A DNA stretch of 64,000 nucleotides from NCBI RefSeq assembly GCF_009765375.1, contig NZ_VTOK01000002.1:62001-126000 (forward strand). The letters run 5' to 3'. This document shows positions 1 through 9,013 of the stretch, piece after piece. A program made the translations under genes and the position numbers. Each line of letters begins with the position of its first letter. Position 1 is the stretch's first letter. This DNA is from Alteribacillus sp. YIM 98480 (GTDB lineage: Bacteria; Bacillota; Bacilli; Bacillales; Marinococcaceae). The notes below the pieces were generated by a model that saw only the letters and a program-made list of their open reading frames with translations, was not told the DNA's origin and did not search any database.

Positions 1-1
1 A

Positions 2-52
2 AACGTTGACTTGACGGAGTATTTAGCGATTGTTGATCGAATTCCTTGGTGA
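2..52 (+). CDS. C-terminal end of an unidentified gene (cut by window edge)
   Basis: Only one of the three forward frames stays open from the window edge, and it ends at TGA 50-52; it encodes about 16 residues (NVDLTEYLAIVDRIPW). A terminator follows about 150 bases later, as expected for a gene end. Too little is present to name the protein. Confidence 0.35.
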   Translation, partial: NVDLTEYLAIVDRIPW

Positions 53-204
53 AAGGATAGGCAAGACATGTCAAAACGTGCTAGCTAATCCAAACGAAAA
101 CAGCTGCGATTAGTTTCGTGCAATTTATGATTAGTTCATAATTTTTGCAGATTAATTACCGACATGCAGTGGTAAAATCATGGCAGCTATACATAAACGA
201 TTTT

Positions 205-238
205 AGCCTCTCTAAAGCATAACTAGGGGGGCTTTTTT
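205..238 (+). terminator. Intrinsic terminator upstream of the intron remnant
   Basis: A ten-base-pair stem (205-214 with 224-233, several G-T pairs) is followed by a run of T. The group IIC intron fragment starts only about four bases after it, which fits the known habit of that intron class to insert just behind terminators. Confidence 0.75.
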
Positions 239-241
239 AGT

Positions 242-500
242 GTGCTCGGCATGCACGCATGCTATAGGGTTGAAGTCCCGAAATAACTGTTAACAAAAGC
301 AAATGGCGTCTATCGGAGCTGGTATCTAAAGGAAACTGGAAGCGAACCTCTGACCCGAGGAACACGAATACCATAAAAGGCTGCCCTATCTGGATGAGAC
401 ACTCCAAAACAAGTCAAAATCCTAATGACCATAAGGAAGAGAAGTAAATGAGACAGGGGGCCTAACGGGAGAAGAGCACGACCGACCGCATCCTACGTTT
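242..500 (+). mobile_element. Group IIC intron, 5' fragment (domain I and neighbouring RNA only)
   Basis: The segment starts GTGCTCGGCATG, then has an AGGGTTGAAGTCCCG stretch near 266, a GAGGAACACGAATACCAT block near 357 and a GGATGAGAC block near 393. The same ordered blocks occur in the 5' domain of bacterial group IIC introns such as the Oceanobacillus iheyensis intron (recalled, not searched). No reverse transcriptase/maturase ORF and no recognisable domain V-VI follows; sequence similarity fades near 500 and a restriction-modification cassette begins. The element is therefore a dead 5' stump. The right boundary is approximate. Confidence 0.65.
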
Positions 501-656
501 AATGATCAATATTTGAGAAGCGATTTTTATGGAGTTTCACAGCCACCAGAGTCTAATTGCTAAATCATAAGCCTTTTTACTAATAAAGAACATTGGTGTA
601 GAATAAAATAGTTAAAATCTAACAAGAAATTCCTAGTATAAAGAAGAGGTGTAGGA

Positions 657-1754
657 ATGGAACAAAAAGAAAAAACAGAAATACATGATAACTATCCTGA
701 TTACGGTAAAAAGTTAATGAAAGCTTCAGGGGATAAGATGATTGACCAAGTTGGTAATGAAGGCATGCAGGAGCTTTTATATAATGTATTAACAGGAGGA
801 AATGTACGTGATATAACTGAATTTTTAAGTAAACAAAGACTAATGAAATCGAATGCTGCATTAATGGAATTAATTTTTACAACTTTTAGTTATGAAATTA
901 AAGGAGAAGATTACTTTAAAGAAATAAGTGAAGGTCTTAAAAATACAGCTAAGAAAAATGCTTCATTGTACTTATGGCTTTTAGGTTTAACAAATAAGGC
1001 TTTAGACAATGTAGTAAGAGGCCCAGAAAATATAGAAAATTATAAAGAACAGCTTATTGAAACATTCAATGAGCAAACTGAAGAGATTGAACAAGAATTT
1101 GGTGAAATATCCGGTACTCTTCGGTATAAAGGGAAAGAAATTGAAATTAATTGGAATGTACTCAATAAATTATTTATGGCAATAGGGTCTCAAACCTTAA
1201 CGATTAGAGGGTCTGAAAAATCTAGTTATGGGAAATTATTCGGTAGTCTTGTTTTAAGTACAGTTTTGCAAATGTTTGGTTTTGAGTTAATCGACGGTCC
1301 TCCTAAAGAAGGAGAAAAAAACTCTAAAGTATTTTGGTTGGAGTTTGAAGCTGCGGATAAAAGGGAAGCCGATGCAGTCCTGTTATATGAAAATAAGGGT
1401 ATAATGTTTGATATTGGTTTTATTGGCAAGGGAAATCCTGAAATCACATATGACAAAGTAACTAGGTTCGATAAACAACAAGAGTATGCTGACCAAGATT
1501 TTGAAATGAAGACAATAATAGTAGTCGACACTACTCCGAAAAAAGGAAAAGGAGAGGGGTTGGCTCGAGATATTGGAAGCATTATACAAATGAACCACCC
1601 TCACTGGGTTCAACAATTAGCTGCCACAATACAACAGTTTACTAATTACGAAGACCCTATTTTAAATGTACCCATAGAATACTTAGGAAATTATATTGAT
1701 AAAAACCTTATGGAAATTGATTTTATGAAAGAAATAAATAAGTTTAGAAAATAA
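657..1754 (+). CDS. Type II restriction endonuclease, possibly CfrBI-like
   Basis: A 365-residue protein with no signal peptide or membrane segment, starting at ATG 657 after AAGAGGTG. Around residues 235-265 an acidic-basic pattern (EAADKREADAVLL, then DIGFIGKGN and a KVTRFDK segment) is compatible with a PD-(D/E)xK nuclease core and reminds me of CfrBI-family enzymes, which cut CCWWGG; that family assignment is from memory. The convergent neighbour is a SPPY-type amino-methyltransferase, making a restriction partner the natural reading. The gene is strongly AT-rich compared with the host genes to the right. The recognition site cannot be read from sequence. Confidence 0.6.
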   Translation: MEQKEKTEIHDNYPDYGKKLMKASGDKMIDQVGNEGMQELLYNVLTGGNVRDITEFLSKQRLMKSNAALMELIFTTFSYEIKGEDYFKEISEGLKNTAKKNASLYLWLLGLTNKALDNVVRGPENIENYKEQLIETFNEQTEEIEQEFGEISGTLRYKGKEIEINWNVLNKLFMAIGSQTLTIRGSEKSSYGKLFGSLVLSTVLQMFGFELIDGPPKEGEKNSKVFWLEFEAADKREADAVLLYENKGIMFDIGFIGKGNPEITYDKVTRFDKQQEYADQDFEMKTIIVVDTTPKKGKGEGLARDIGSIIQMNHPHWVQQLAATIQQFTNYEDPILNVPIEYLGNYIDKNLMEIDFMKEINKFRK

Positions 1755-1763
1755 TGAAGGAGA

Positions 1764-1806
1764 AGCCACCTCGAAATATTATTCAAATTCAAGGTGGTAT
1801 TTTTGT
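1764..1806. terminator. Bidirectional hairpin between restriction and methylase genes
   Basis: CCACCT (1766-1771) pairs with AGGTGG (1792-1797) and is followed by T-rich sequence on the + strand. The stop codon of the minus-strand methyltransferase lies within the loop, so the convergent genes share this end signal. Confidence 0.5.
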
Positions 1807-2960
1807 TTAATTTCTTTATTTACTTTGTATTCAATATCAAAAAACTTATCAAAGTAAAATTTATGAAAATCATCCATCATGCCTTCCACGTACTTTTGTT
1901 CTTTTTCGATTGTTACAAACCTTCTTTCAAGGTCAATTGCAGACTGTCCGACAGTTCCAATCCCAGCAAAAGGGTCTAGAACGACGTCATTTTTAAATGA
2001 ATAATATTTTATCACCTTATTTGCTAATTCTTTTGGAAATATGGCTCTATGTCTTTTATCTCTTGCAGGGCTTATCTCCCAAATATTTGTAACATCATAT
2101 TCTCCCAAAACCTTAGAATCCTCTACAATTTCTTTGTTAGGGTGATTTCTTATATACCAATCTATTAGCTTATCAGTTTTCTTTCTATAAACTAATATAT
2201 TTTCGGTAACTGGAACTGGTTTATATTGCAATGGGTTTCTGTCAGCAGAAAATCGCCTTCCTCTACCGCTAGCCCACCCTGCTCCTTCAGGTTTTTTCCA
2301 TTGAATGTCATCCATAAACTCAAATCCCTCTTCAATAAACAAACGATGCATATCGAAAGGTACTGCTATTCGTTTAGAAGCTTGATTACGGCTTGCTCTA
2401 GGTATGAGTACAGGGGAAACATTCATAACAAAAAATCTTCCTTCAACTAAGACTCTTGCCGTTTTTCTTATTACCAACCTTATTTGTTCTAAATACTCTT
2501 CATAACTAGCGTATTCATTATATTCAGGTCGAGCATTGTAATATGGAGGTGAAGTAAAAACAAGGTCAATGCTATTTTCCGGGAGTTTGTCTAACTCTTG
2601 TGAGCTATCCCCATGAATTATCATATTGTTTAACGGAGAAATAGGGTACTTTTTTAAAGTTTCCTTTTTCTTTTTTTTTATTTTACTTTCCTCGTTTAAC
2701 TTCTTTTTTAACAGATAAACTTTAGTTGAACGTTCTTCATCTATTGTGCCGTCTTTAGCGTCTATAATTATGTAGGCAACTGCCTCCTTATCGGAATTCC
2801 TTATAATAGGAACTCTCCAAACGTGATACCTGTCATCTATTTCGGGTAATCCAAAATCAAAATTTTCACTGATATTATTGTATTTTAAGTACGCTTTAGT
2901 AATTTCTTTTGCATCTGCAGTTGTTTTAACTAAGTAATTTCTTTTTTCACTAACAAACAT
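1779..2960 (-). CDS. DNA amino-methyltransferase (m4C/m6A type) of the restriction-modification system
   Basis: The protein has the [11 protein letters not shown] catalytic motif (motif IV) near the middle and the SAM-binding [10 protein letters not shown] motif (motif I) near the C-terminus. This order, catalytic motif before SAM motif, is that of beta-class enzymes; SPPY enzymes are usually N4-cytosine methylases. It should protect host DNA from the convergent nuclease. A longer reading from ATG 3023 exists, overlapping the upstream HTH gene, but ATG 2960 is preceded by GAGAGGAG at good distance and is preferred. The first roughly 130 residues precede the methylase core and may hold a recognition or regulatory part. 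Confidence 0.85.
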   Translation of the reverse strand: MFVSEKRNYLVKTTADAKEITKAYLKYNNISENFDFGLPEIDDRYHVWRVPIIRNSDKEAVAYIIIDAKDGTIDEERSTKVYLLKKKLNEESKIKKKKKETLKKYPISPLNNMIIHGDSSQELDKLPENSIDLVFTSPPYYNARPEYNEYASYEEYLEQIRLVIRKTARVLVEGRFFVMNVSPVLIPRASRNQASKRIAVPFDMHRLFIEEGFEFMDDIQWKKPEGAGWASGRGRRFSADRNPLQYKPVPVTENILVYRKKTDKLIDWYIRNHPNKEIVEDSKVLGEYDVTNIWEISPARDKRHRAIFPKELANKVIKYYSFKNDVVLDPFAGIGTVGQSAIDLERRFVTIEKEQKYVEGMMDDFHKFYFDKFFDIEYKVNKEIKQKYHLEFE

Positions 2961-3019
2961 TTTTGTACATTCTCCTCTCAGAACCACTATTAACATTTTG
3001 GATAAATTGTTGTCAGTTG

Positions 3020-3241
3020 TCAACTATTTTTTGGACGACCTACCTTTTTAATTGTTGGAATCAAATCTCGTAAAGCCTCTTCAGTAGTCACATACATATT
3101 TCCATTTTTTCCTATCTTTTGACACTTTAATTTTCCCTCAACACATAATTTATACATATATTGACGAGAGTAAGATTCATTTCTATTTCTTAAAACTGCA
3201 AGACGATCAGCAGCTTCAGATAAAGTATAAAGTTTGTTCAA
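3020..3241 (-). CDS. Small helix-turn-helix DNA-binding protein upstream of methylase
   Basis: From TTG 3241, which follows AAGGGAGTG at good spacing, the protein is 73 residues: [13 protein letters not shown], then a [20 protein letters not shown] segment typical of MerR/excisionase-like winged helices. ATG codons at 3301 and 3262 are alternatives. Its stop region overlaps the long form of the methylase gene, so the two form an operon. By position it may control expression of the restriction-modification cassette as controller proteins do; this is inference. Confidence 0.6.
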   Translation of the reverse strand: MNKLYTLSEAADRLAVLRNRNESYSRQYMYKLCVEGKLKCQKIGKNGNMYVTTEEALRDLIPTIKKVGRPKNS

Positions 3242-3466
3242 CTTATAACACTCCCTTAACATCGAGCAGATAAAAATGATATTCATATATTTTATCATCA
3301 AAAACAGTCACTATAAAAGGTGTCCATTCGTCGTAATGATGAGGAAAAGAAGGTCTTAACGTAGTTAGGGATTATTTGACAAAGAGAATCCGGTTGTATC
3401 TTATACTTTATTTAATTTAACATTGTTTTTCCATTGAAGATTTACTGATAACCCTAGTATTTCAAT

Positions 3467-3492
3467 GTTTAACTCCTTGATTACTGGGGTAC
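3467..3492 (+). promoter_or_regulatory. Possible sigma-B-type promoter upstream of sodA
   Basis: GTTTAA (3467-3472), a 14-base spacer, then GGGTAC (3487-3492) resembles the general-stress sigma-B consensus GTTTAA-N12-15-GGGTAT. It sits about 180 bases before sodA. The rest of 3302-3673 shows no gene that I can support. Confidence 0.35.
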
Positions 3493-3673
3493 TGTATATA
3501 CGGTGTTTTTTCGAGGGGTTTCATAATTGTTGAAAAGAATTTAAGATTTTGGTAACGTTAAAAATGGCAGACTTATGAAGCTGTTATGTTTTGTAGGTGC
3601 ATCGCTTCTATTCAAGAGTTACTCAGCAAGAAAAACACCAAAAAACAAACCTTTTTAAGGAGGAGATTGACTA

Positions 3674-4285
3674 ATGGCAAACCATCAACTACCTGAATTA
3701 CCTTACGCACCAAACGCTCTTGAACCACATATCGATGAAGAAACAATGAAAATTCACCATGGGAAACACCATAATACGTATGTAACAAAACTTAATGCTG
3801 CTCTTGAAGGTCAAGATGACCTTGCAGCGAAAGATGTGAATGAGCTTATCAGTGATTTAAACGCGCTTCCGGATAGCATTCGTACTGCAGTGCGCAACAA
3901 TGGAGGCGGTCACTCTAACCACACTCTTTTCTGGCAGATTCTAAGCCCAAATGGCGGCGGTGAACCTGGTGGAGAACTTGGGGATGCCATTAACAGTAAA
4001 TGGGGAAGCTTGGATAAATTCAAAGAAGAATTTAAAAATACTGCACTGGGCCGTTTTGGTTCCGGCTGGGCTTGGTTAGTTGTTAATAATGGTGAACTTG
4101 AAATTCAAGATACTCTTAATCAAGATTCTCCGATTATGGAAGGAAAAACACCTATTCTTGGCATTGATGTTTGGGAGCATGCTTATTACCTTAAATATCA
4201 AAACCGCCGTCCTGACTATGTAGAAGCATTCTGGAATGTAGTAAATTGGGACGAAGTATCTAAGCGTTACAGCGAAGCAAAATAA
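3674..4285 (+). CDS. sodA: Superoxide dismutase (Mn/Fe)
   Basis: A 203-residue cytoplasmic enzyme that converts superoxide to peroxide and oxygen. Family landmarks are present in order: [12 protein letters not shown] (first metal histidine), the [11 protein letters not shown] segment, GSGWAWLV, and [18 protein letters not shown] with the metal Asp and His. Length is normal for bacterial SodA. ATG 3674 follows AAGGAGGAG at ideal spacing. It is monocistronic, ending in a strong terminator, and precedes yqgE as in B. subtilis. Confidence 0.97.
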   Translation: MANHQLPELPYAPNALEPHIDEETMKIHHGKHHNTYVTKLNAALEGQDDLAAKDVNELISDLNALPDSIRTAVRNNGGGHSNHTLFWQILSPNGGGEPGGELGDAINSKWGSLDKFKEEFKNTALGRFGSGWAWLVVNNGELEIQDTLNQDSPIMEGKTPILGIDVWEHAYYLKYQNRRPDYVEAFWNVVNWDEVSKRYSEAK

Positions 4286-4292
4286 ATCAATT

Positions 4293-4323
4293 AAACCGCC
4301 GCCAAATAGCGGCGGTTTTTTTA
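4293..4323 (+). terminator. sodA terminator
   Basis: A perfect nine-pair GC-rich stem, AACCGCCGC with GCGGCGGTT, six-base loop, then a T run. Confidence 0.95.
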
Positions 4324-4326
4324 AAA

Positions 4327-4483
4327 AGGTAAGAAATTATAAATATTTGGCGTTTCACATGTCTAGCTCCAGCGCCTACTCGCTCGAGATTCCTCAGTTC
4401 GTCAATGGAAACAAAAGATCAGCTTTCCATATGCCGGCCCTCTAGGACTTGTCGCTCGTGAGCAAGGTGCTTGCGATTTTTTT
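4327..4483. repeat. Bacillus-type intergenic repeat (short copy)
   Basis: The stretch runs from AAGGTAAGAAATTATAAAT through ATGTCTAGCTCCAGCGCC to GGTGCTTGCGATTTTTTT. The same left end (AAGGTAATAAAGTATAAAT, ATGTCTAGCTTCAGCGCC) and right end (GGGCGCTTGCGCTTTTC) recur at 8115-8510. Elements with these ends are common between genes in Bacillaceae (recalled). No ORF in it looks real. Confidence 0.7.
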
Positions 4484-4572
4484 ATGTTAAGATCAATTTC
4501 AGCTGTTCCTGCTCAAAGTGCATAGCCGTCTTGACTTTGCGACACAATATGGTCAAGGCGGGTGGGCACACG

Positions 4573-5856
4573 ATGGCTAAGTCAATTACAAAAATTTTAC
4601 TCGGAAATGTTCACGTAACGAAAAATTTATTAATATTATTAGTGATCGGCGGTCTTTATGCAATATCTATTTCCTTATCCAATACGTTTGTTAATATATA
4701 TTTATGGAAGCAATCCGGTGAAGTTTCGGATATCGCGTTATATCAGCTGGCATCCGTGACAACTCAACCTGTTGCTTTTTTATTGGCCGGCTATATTTCA
4801 AAAAAAGCTGATCGCATTATCTCCTTGCGTTTAGGTGTTTTTATACTAACTGCTTTTTATTTAACTGTTTTATTTGCAGGAGAATCAGCCGAAACGATTC
4901 TTTTGTTATTAGGGGCATTACTTGGTATGGGATTTGGTTTTTATTGGCTTGGATATAACGTTCTCACATTTGAAATTACAGAACCGGATACTCGTGATTT
5001 TTTTAATGGATTTGCAGGTCTGCTAACCTCGTTTGCAGGAATGATCGGTCCGATAAGTGCAGGGGCTATCATTACATGGATGCCTGATACAAAAGGATAT
5101 AAAATGATATTTTTTATATCCTTTTTCCTTTTTATTATGGCTGTACTTTTAAGTTTAAAGATGAAACACCGGCATGCTGAGGGACCATTGAAAATACCGG
5201 CAGCAGCTAAAGAAATAAAAAGAAATACGGCATGGCGAAAAATTCTATATTCCCATTTTATACAAGGATTAAGAGAAGGTATTTTTGTCTTTATCATTGT
5301 TCTGTGGGTTTATATGGCAACAAATAGTGAACTTGCTCTTGGCAGTTATGGCTTTGTAACGTCTGCAGTTTCTTTTGCAGGTTATTTTTTAATCAGCAGA
5401 TTCTTAAAACCTTCACGTCGTAAAAAAGCCATTTTTATTGGAGGGATTTTGTTATTTGGTGCAGTTTTTCTTATTGTTTTTAATCCGTCTTATCCTCTCT
5501 TAATGACATATGGAGTTATTGTTTCAGCTGCGTATCCCATGCTCCTTGTGCCATATGTCTCTTTAACCTATGATGTGTTAGGAAAAGCGTCAAGTGCAGG
5601 CCCTCTTCGGATAGAGTATTTGATTACAAAAGAATGGTTTATAAATGGCGGCAGAGCAGTGTCTATCTTATTATTGTTATTAGGTATTTCTTTATTTGAT
5701 GAGAAACAAATTATTCCTATCCTTATGGTAATTTGTGGATCTGGTCACTTTTTTATCTATTTTGTTATTAAAGGTATTGACACAAGATTTCTCCAAAATA
5801 AAAAAGAAGTCAATAGTGGAATGCCTGAAAACGGAGGAGGAGATTCTCTCACTTGA
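4573..5856 (+). CDS. yqgE: MFS-type transporter, YqgE-like
   Basis: A 427-residue protein with about twelve hydrophobic segments, the layout of a major facilitator superfamily permease. Short basic loops (SKKADRIISLR after the second segment; KMKHRHAEGP in the middle) fit MFS loops between helices 2-3 and the two halves. The frame is open back to 4471 but that part overlaps the intergenic repeat; ATG 4573 is preferred. Substrate is not known to me. Position between sodA and pbpA matches B. subtilis yqgE. Confidence 0.85.
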   Translation: MAKSITKILLGNVHVTKNLLILLVIGGLYAISISLSNTFVNIYLWKQSGEVSDIALYQLASVTTQPVAFLLAGYISKKADRIISLRLGVFILTAFYLTVLFAGESAETILLLLGALLGMGFGFYWLGYNVLTFEITEPDTRDFFNGFAGLLTSFAGMIGPISAGAIITWMPDTKGYKMIFFISFFLFIMAVLLSLKMKHRHAEGPLKIPAAAKEIKRNTAWRKILYSHFIQGLREGIFVFIIVLWVYMATNSELALGSYGFVTSAVSFAGYFLISRFLKPSRRKKAIFIGGILLFGAVFLIVFNPSYPLLMTYGVIVSAAYPMLLVPYVSLTYDVLGKASSAGPLRIEYLITKEWFINGGRAVSILLLLLGISLFDEKQIIPILMVICGSGHFFIYFVIKGIDTRFLQNKKEVNSGMPENGGGDSLT

Positions 5857-5876
5857 GAGGTTCTTCTCTTTTTTGT
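5836..5876 (+). terminator. yqgE terminator
   Basis: A long imperfect hairpin (CTCTC at 5846-5850 pairs GAGAG at 5855-5859, extended outward) with a T run at 5868-5874; it overlaps the end of yqgE. Confidence 0.7.
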
Positions 5877-5953
5877 TGTTTCATTTATGTGCTAAAATAA
5901 GGATGGTTGCCTTCACAAATTTTATGATAGCTGGTAAAGGGAGAGGAATAGAT

Positions 5954-7975
5954 GTGGCAAAAAATAAAGATGGAAAGAATCGAATTCCTTTCCGGTTAAA
6001 TTTATTATTCTTTGCTGTTTTTATATTGTTTTCGGCATTAATTTTAAGACTTGGTTTTATTCAAATTGTTCAAGGCGATGAGTTTGAACGTGAACTTGAA
6101 CAAACAAGCAGTGAAACAGCTCGAATTGATGCGCCCCGCGGTCTTATGTATGACAGAAACGGGGAACTTATTGTCGATAATGAACTGGTATTATCTCTTA
6201 CATATACTAATGAACAAGATGTCTCTGATAACGAGAGGATACGTATTGCGACGGAGCTGAGTGAATTAATTGAAGTCGATAGAGAAGAGATAGAGAATAT
6301 TCCAGAGCGGGATAAAAAAGACTATTGGCTGGTGACACATCCAGATGAGGCCGCTGAATTACTTACTCAAGAAGATAGGAACACAATAGAAGATGATGAT
6401 GAGTTATATGACCTGCAGTTGGAACGAATTACAGAAGAGCAGTTAGATGAATTAAATGAGGAACTAGAAATTGTAGCAATTTGGAGAGAAATGACAAGCG
6501 GTTATTATGATTCTCCACAGCGAATTAAAAAAGGGCTGTCACGAGAAGAAGCCCATAGTATTAGCGAACGATTGGATAATTTGTCGGGAGTTGACATTTT
6601 ACGCGATGCAAACCGAAAGTATTTATATGAGGATGCTTTTCCCCGCTTTTTTGGACGTACTGGTTCTATTCCGCGGGAAAATCTTGATGAATATTTGGCA
6701 AAAGGCTATGATAGATCTGATGAGGTAGGAACGAGTTTTCTTGAGGAATATTACGAAGAAGCTCTTCGAGGTAACAAAGGTGAAATTTCTAGTGACAATA
6801 AATCAAATAGTTCCGGGGAAGAAAGCGATGGAAGCCGTGGCAATGACCTAATTCTTTCGGTTGATATGGCCCTTCAGCAAGAAGTGGAAACCATCATTGA
6901 TGAAGAAGTAGACAGCTCAACCGGAAGCTTTATTAATGACAAAGAGGCTTATGTGGTAATGATGGAGCCGCAGACAGGAGAAATATTGTCCGTTTCGGGT
7001 TATTCTGATCATCTTGGCACCGTTTCGAGCTCGTTTGAAATGGGGTCTACCGTAAAACCAGCTACGGTAATGCTGGGCTTGCAAACAGGTGTAATTAACC
7101 AACATTCAGTCGTGGTCGATCGAACGTTAAACATACCTTACACCCCGCCAATAAGCTCTGTGTCTAATTTAGGGCCAGTAAATTACTTGACGGCGCTTGA
7201 AAGGTCTTCTAATGTGTTCATGGCGCACATAGCTATGGAATTAGCCGGCTATAATTATGGTGTGAGTCAAACGTGGAATACGACCGAATACAATGAAGCT
7301 TATGATACTTTCCGCTACTACTATGACCAATTTGGGTTAGGAGCAGAAACAGGTGTGGACCTTCCATATGAATCTACAGGTATAAATGGAGGGAATGCAA
7401 GTCCAGGTAATCTTTTATATCTCAGTTTTGGACAGTTTGACACTTACACCCCTATGCAGCTAGCTCAATATGCAGCAACTATTGCTAATGACGGCTATCG
7501 CATGAAACCTCAATTTGTTAAACAGATACGTGAAGCAAGTGCCGACAAATCCAAACTTGGGGCAGTTCGCCAGCAGTTTGAGCCTACAGTGATGAATAAA
7601 GTAAATATAAACAATGAGTACATCAACATGGCTCAAGAAGGGATGTGGCGAGTAACAAATGGCAGTAGAGGAACGGCTCGCTCTTATTTTAATAATACAG
7701 AATATGTAGCTGCTGGAAAAACTGGTACAGCAGAAATACGAATACGCCAGGATGGTACAGACAGGGTAGTGGAAGGAAATAACCAAGCGTTTATTGGATA
7801 TGCTCCATATGATGATCCAGAAGTAGCCATTGGTGTCATTGTTCCTTATGTCTATACAGACTCTTCTGGCGGAACAAGCGGTATTGCTAATACCATTGCA
7901 AGACGATCACTGGATGCTTATTTTGATTTAAGAAAAGATCGTCCGAACATAGAGCCAGAAGATACAGACGAATAA
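5954..7975 (+). CDS. pbpA: Penicillin-binding protein 2 class B (transpeptidase)
   Basis: A 673-residue membrane-anchored peptidoglycan transpeptidase. One N-terminal transmembrane helix (LLFFAVFILFSALIL) is followed by a PBP dimerisation domain beginning ARIDAPRGLMYDRNG, then a transpeptidase domain with all three active-site motifs: STVK (GSTVKPATV), SSN (ERSSNVFMA) and KTG (AGKTGTAE). Start GTG 5954 follows GGGAGAGGAATA; the open frame extends to 5735 inside yqgE, which is unlikely to be used. A very acidic insert rich in E and D occupies about residues 110-160. Homologues shape the lateral wall and outgrowing spores. Confidence 0.93.
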   Translation: MAKNKDGKNRIPFRLNLLFFAVFILFSALILRLGFIQIVQGDEFERELEQTSSETARIDAPRGLMYDRNGELIVDNELVLSLTYTNEQDVSDNERIRIATELSELIEVDREEIENIPERDKKDYWLVTHPDEAAELLTQEDRNTIEDDDELYDLQLERITEEQLDELNEELEIVAIWREMTSGYYDSPQRIKKGLSREEAHSISERLDNLSGVDILRDANRKYLYEDAFPRFFGRTGSIPRENLDEYLAKGYDRSDEVGTSFLEEYYEEALRGNKGEISSDNKSNSSGEESDGSRGNDLILSVDMALQQEVETIIDEEVDSSTGSFINDKEAYVVMMEPQTGEILSVSGYSDHLGTVSSSFEMGSTVKPATVMLGLQTGVINQHSVVVDRTLNIPYTPPISSVSNLGPVNYLTALERSSNVFMAHIAMELAGYNYGVSQTWNTTEYNEAYDTFRYYYDQFGLGAETGVDLPYESTGINGGNASPGNLLYLSFGQFDTYTPMQLAQYAATIANDGYRMKPQFVKQIREASADKSKLGAVRQQFEPTVMNKVNINNEYINMAQEGMWRVTNGSRGTARSYFNNTEYVAAGKTGTAEIRIRQDGTDRVVEGNNQAFIGYAPYDDPEVAIGVIVPYVYTDSSGGTSGIANTIARRSLDAYFDLRKDRPNIEPEDTDE

Positions 7976-8019
7976 AAAAGGCTGATGCAGTGTTTTTACG
8001 CTGTCATCAGCCTTTTTTA
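7975..8019 (+). terminator. pbpA terminator
   Basis: AAAAGGCTGATG pairs with CATCAGCCTTTT with an inner CAG/CTG stem and ends in a T run. Confidence 0.93.
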
Positions 8020-8032
8020 TATTTTAGAAAAT

Positions 8033-8114
8033 GTTTAACTTTGTTAAAGGATTAAAGGATAAGCAAAACTACGACATTCGCCATAAGGACTCGGCGGCAA
8101 GCTGAGTTATTCTA
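8033..8114. repeat. Intergenic repeat, TTTAACTTTGTTAAAGG family, copy 1
   Basis: An about 82-bp unit starting TTTAACTTTGTTAAAGG, with CGACATTCGCCATAAGG in the middle and GCAAGCTGAGTTATTCTAA at the end. Related copies lie at 9719-9801 and 22329-22413, and a decayed one near 22117-22173. Each follows a terminator or the tRNA. Confidence 0.65.
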
Positions 8115-8510
8115 AAAGGTAATAAAGTATAAATATTTGGCGTTTTACATGTCTAGCTTCAGCGCCCAGCCGCTCAGGCGCACACGAGAAAGAGGAACTT
8201 TTGCTAAAACCGCGACGTCCTGTCGCAACGCAAAAGTCCACACCTCCTGTGCAAGCCAGTTCAGCGTTGGCACAGGACGTACTTCCACACGATGTAGTGA
8301 CTTCTACGTTGCACACTCGTCGCCAAAAACGCCACGTCCTGTGGCATTGGCGACATTAGCACATCCTATGCGTCGACGTGTGCGATCTTAGTAGAAGTTC
8401 ATTAAAATGAGCTGAACGTCTGATGCCTTCCCTTTCGACTCCGGGCCGCAGGCGACCCTGCGCGAAAGCTCCAGAACCTGTCGCGGCTGACCAGGGCGCT
8501 TGCGCTTTTC
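8115..8510. repeat. Long GC-rich intergenic repeat (MITE-like mosaic)
   Basis: It shares both ends with the element at 4327-4483. The interior is unusually GC-rich for this genome and holds several variants of a CGTCCTGT or CACCTCCTGTGC unit, some inverted (CACAGGACGT). Open frames inside it (about 70-84 codons) have no ribosome binding site and low-complexity products, so I treat the whole as noncoding repeat. Confidence 0.7.
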
Positions 8511-8521
8511 CTAGTATGTTG

Positions 8522-9001
8522 TTATTTTGTTATCTTCGTAATAATTTCCTTTTCCGTCATGTCACTATTCACTTCATAAAAACCGGCTCGAATTTTGGTA
8601 GCGGCTTCACTATTTTGCAGCTCCTCTTTAAAAGCATCCATGTTTTCGATTATATTTAACCGATTAAGCAATGACACAGCATCATTACTATTCATTCCTT
8701 CTTCTATATGTAAGACAGCATGAGTAGGAAAATCATTTGAGGCTTCTTTTTGTTGTGATTCTTTGTTTTGATCTAGTTTTTCTGCTTCCTTATTGTGTAA
8801 AACAGTAAATCCTTCTGCTTCTAGATATGAAATGATTTCTTGTTCATCGAGCTGCTCAATAGAATCGTTTTCAACGTCTTGATAAGAAGTATTTTCAGGA
8901 CCTACTAAAGGATGAGAGGTGAAAATAAAATAATAAATACAAACAATACATGCAGCAAAAAACCAGCCAGCAGCAAAAATTTGAACCCCTTTTCTATTCA
9001 T
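8522..9001 (-). CDS. Membrane-anchored protein with MltG/YceG-like N-terminal subdomain
   Basis: A 159-residue protein with one N-terminal transmembrane helix (about residues 8-27), an acidic linker, and a C-terminal part (HAVLHIEEGMNSNDAVSLLNRLNII ... IRAGFYEV ... TEKEIITKI) resembling the LysM-like subdomain that precedes the catalytic domain of MltG endolytic transglycosylases. The catalytic domain itself is absent, so it is probably a wall-associated binding protein, not an enzyme. Second gene of a minus-strand pair with 9014-9352, 12 bases apart. Confidence 0.7.
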   Translation of the reverse strand: MNRKGVQIFAAGWFFAACIVCIYYFIFTSHPLVGPENTSYQDVENDSIEQLDEQEIISYLEAEGFTVLHNKEAEKLDQNKESQQKEASNDFPTHAVLHIEEGMNSNDAVSLLNRLNIIENMDAFKEELQNSEAATKIRAGFYEVNSDMTEKEIITKITK

Positions 9002-9013
9002 TTTTTAACCTCC

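Noticed and set aside
3302-3420. 3' end of the group II intron on the far side of the restriction cassette
   Set aside because: No domain V-like hairpin or matching sequence found there.
8137-8659. ORFs of 69-84 codons on both strands
   Set aside because: They lie inside the GC-rich intergenic repeat or run across its end into the opposite-strand gene; no ribosome binding site, odd composition.
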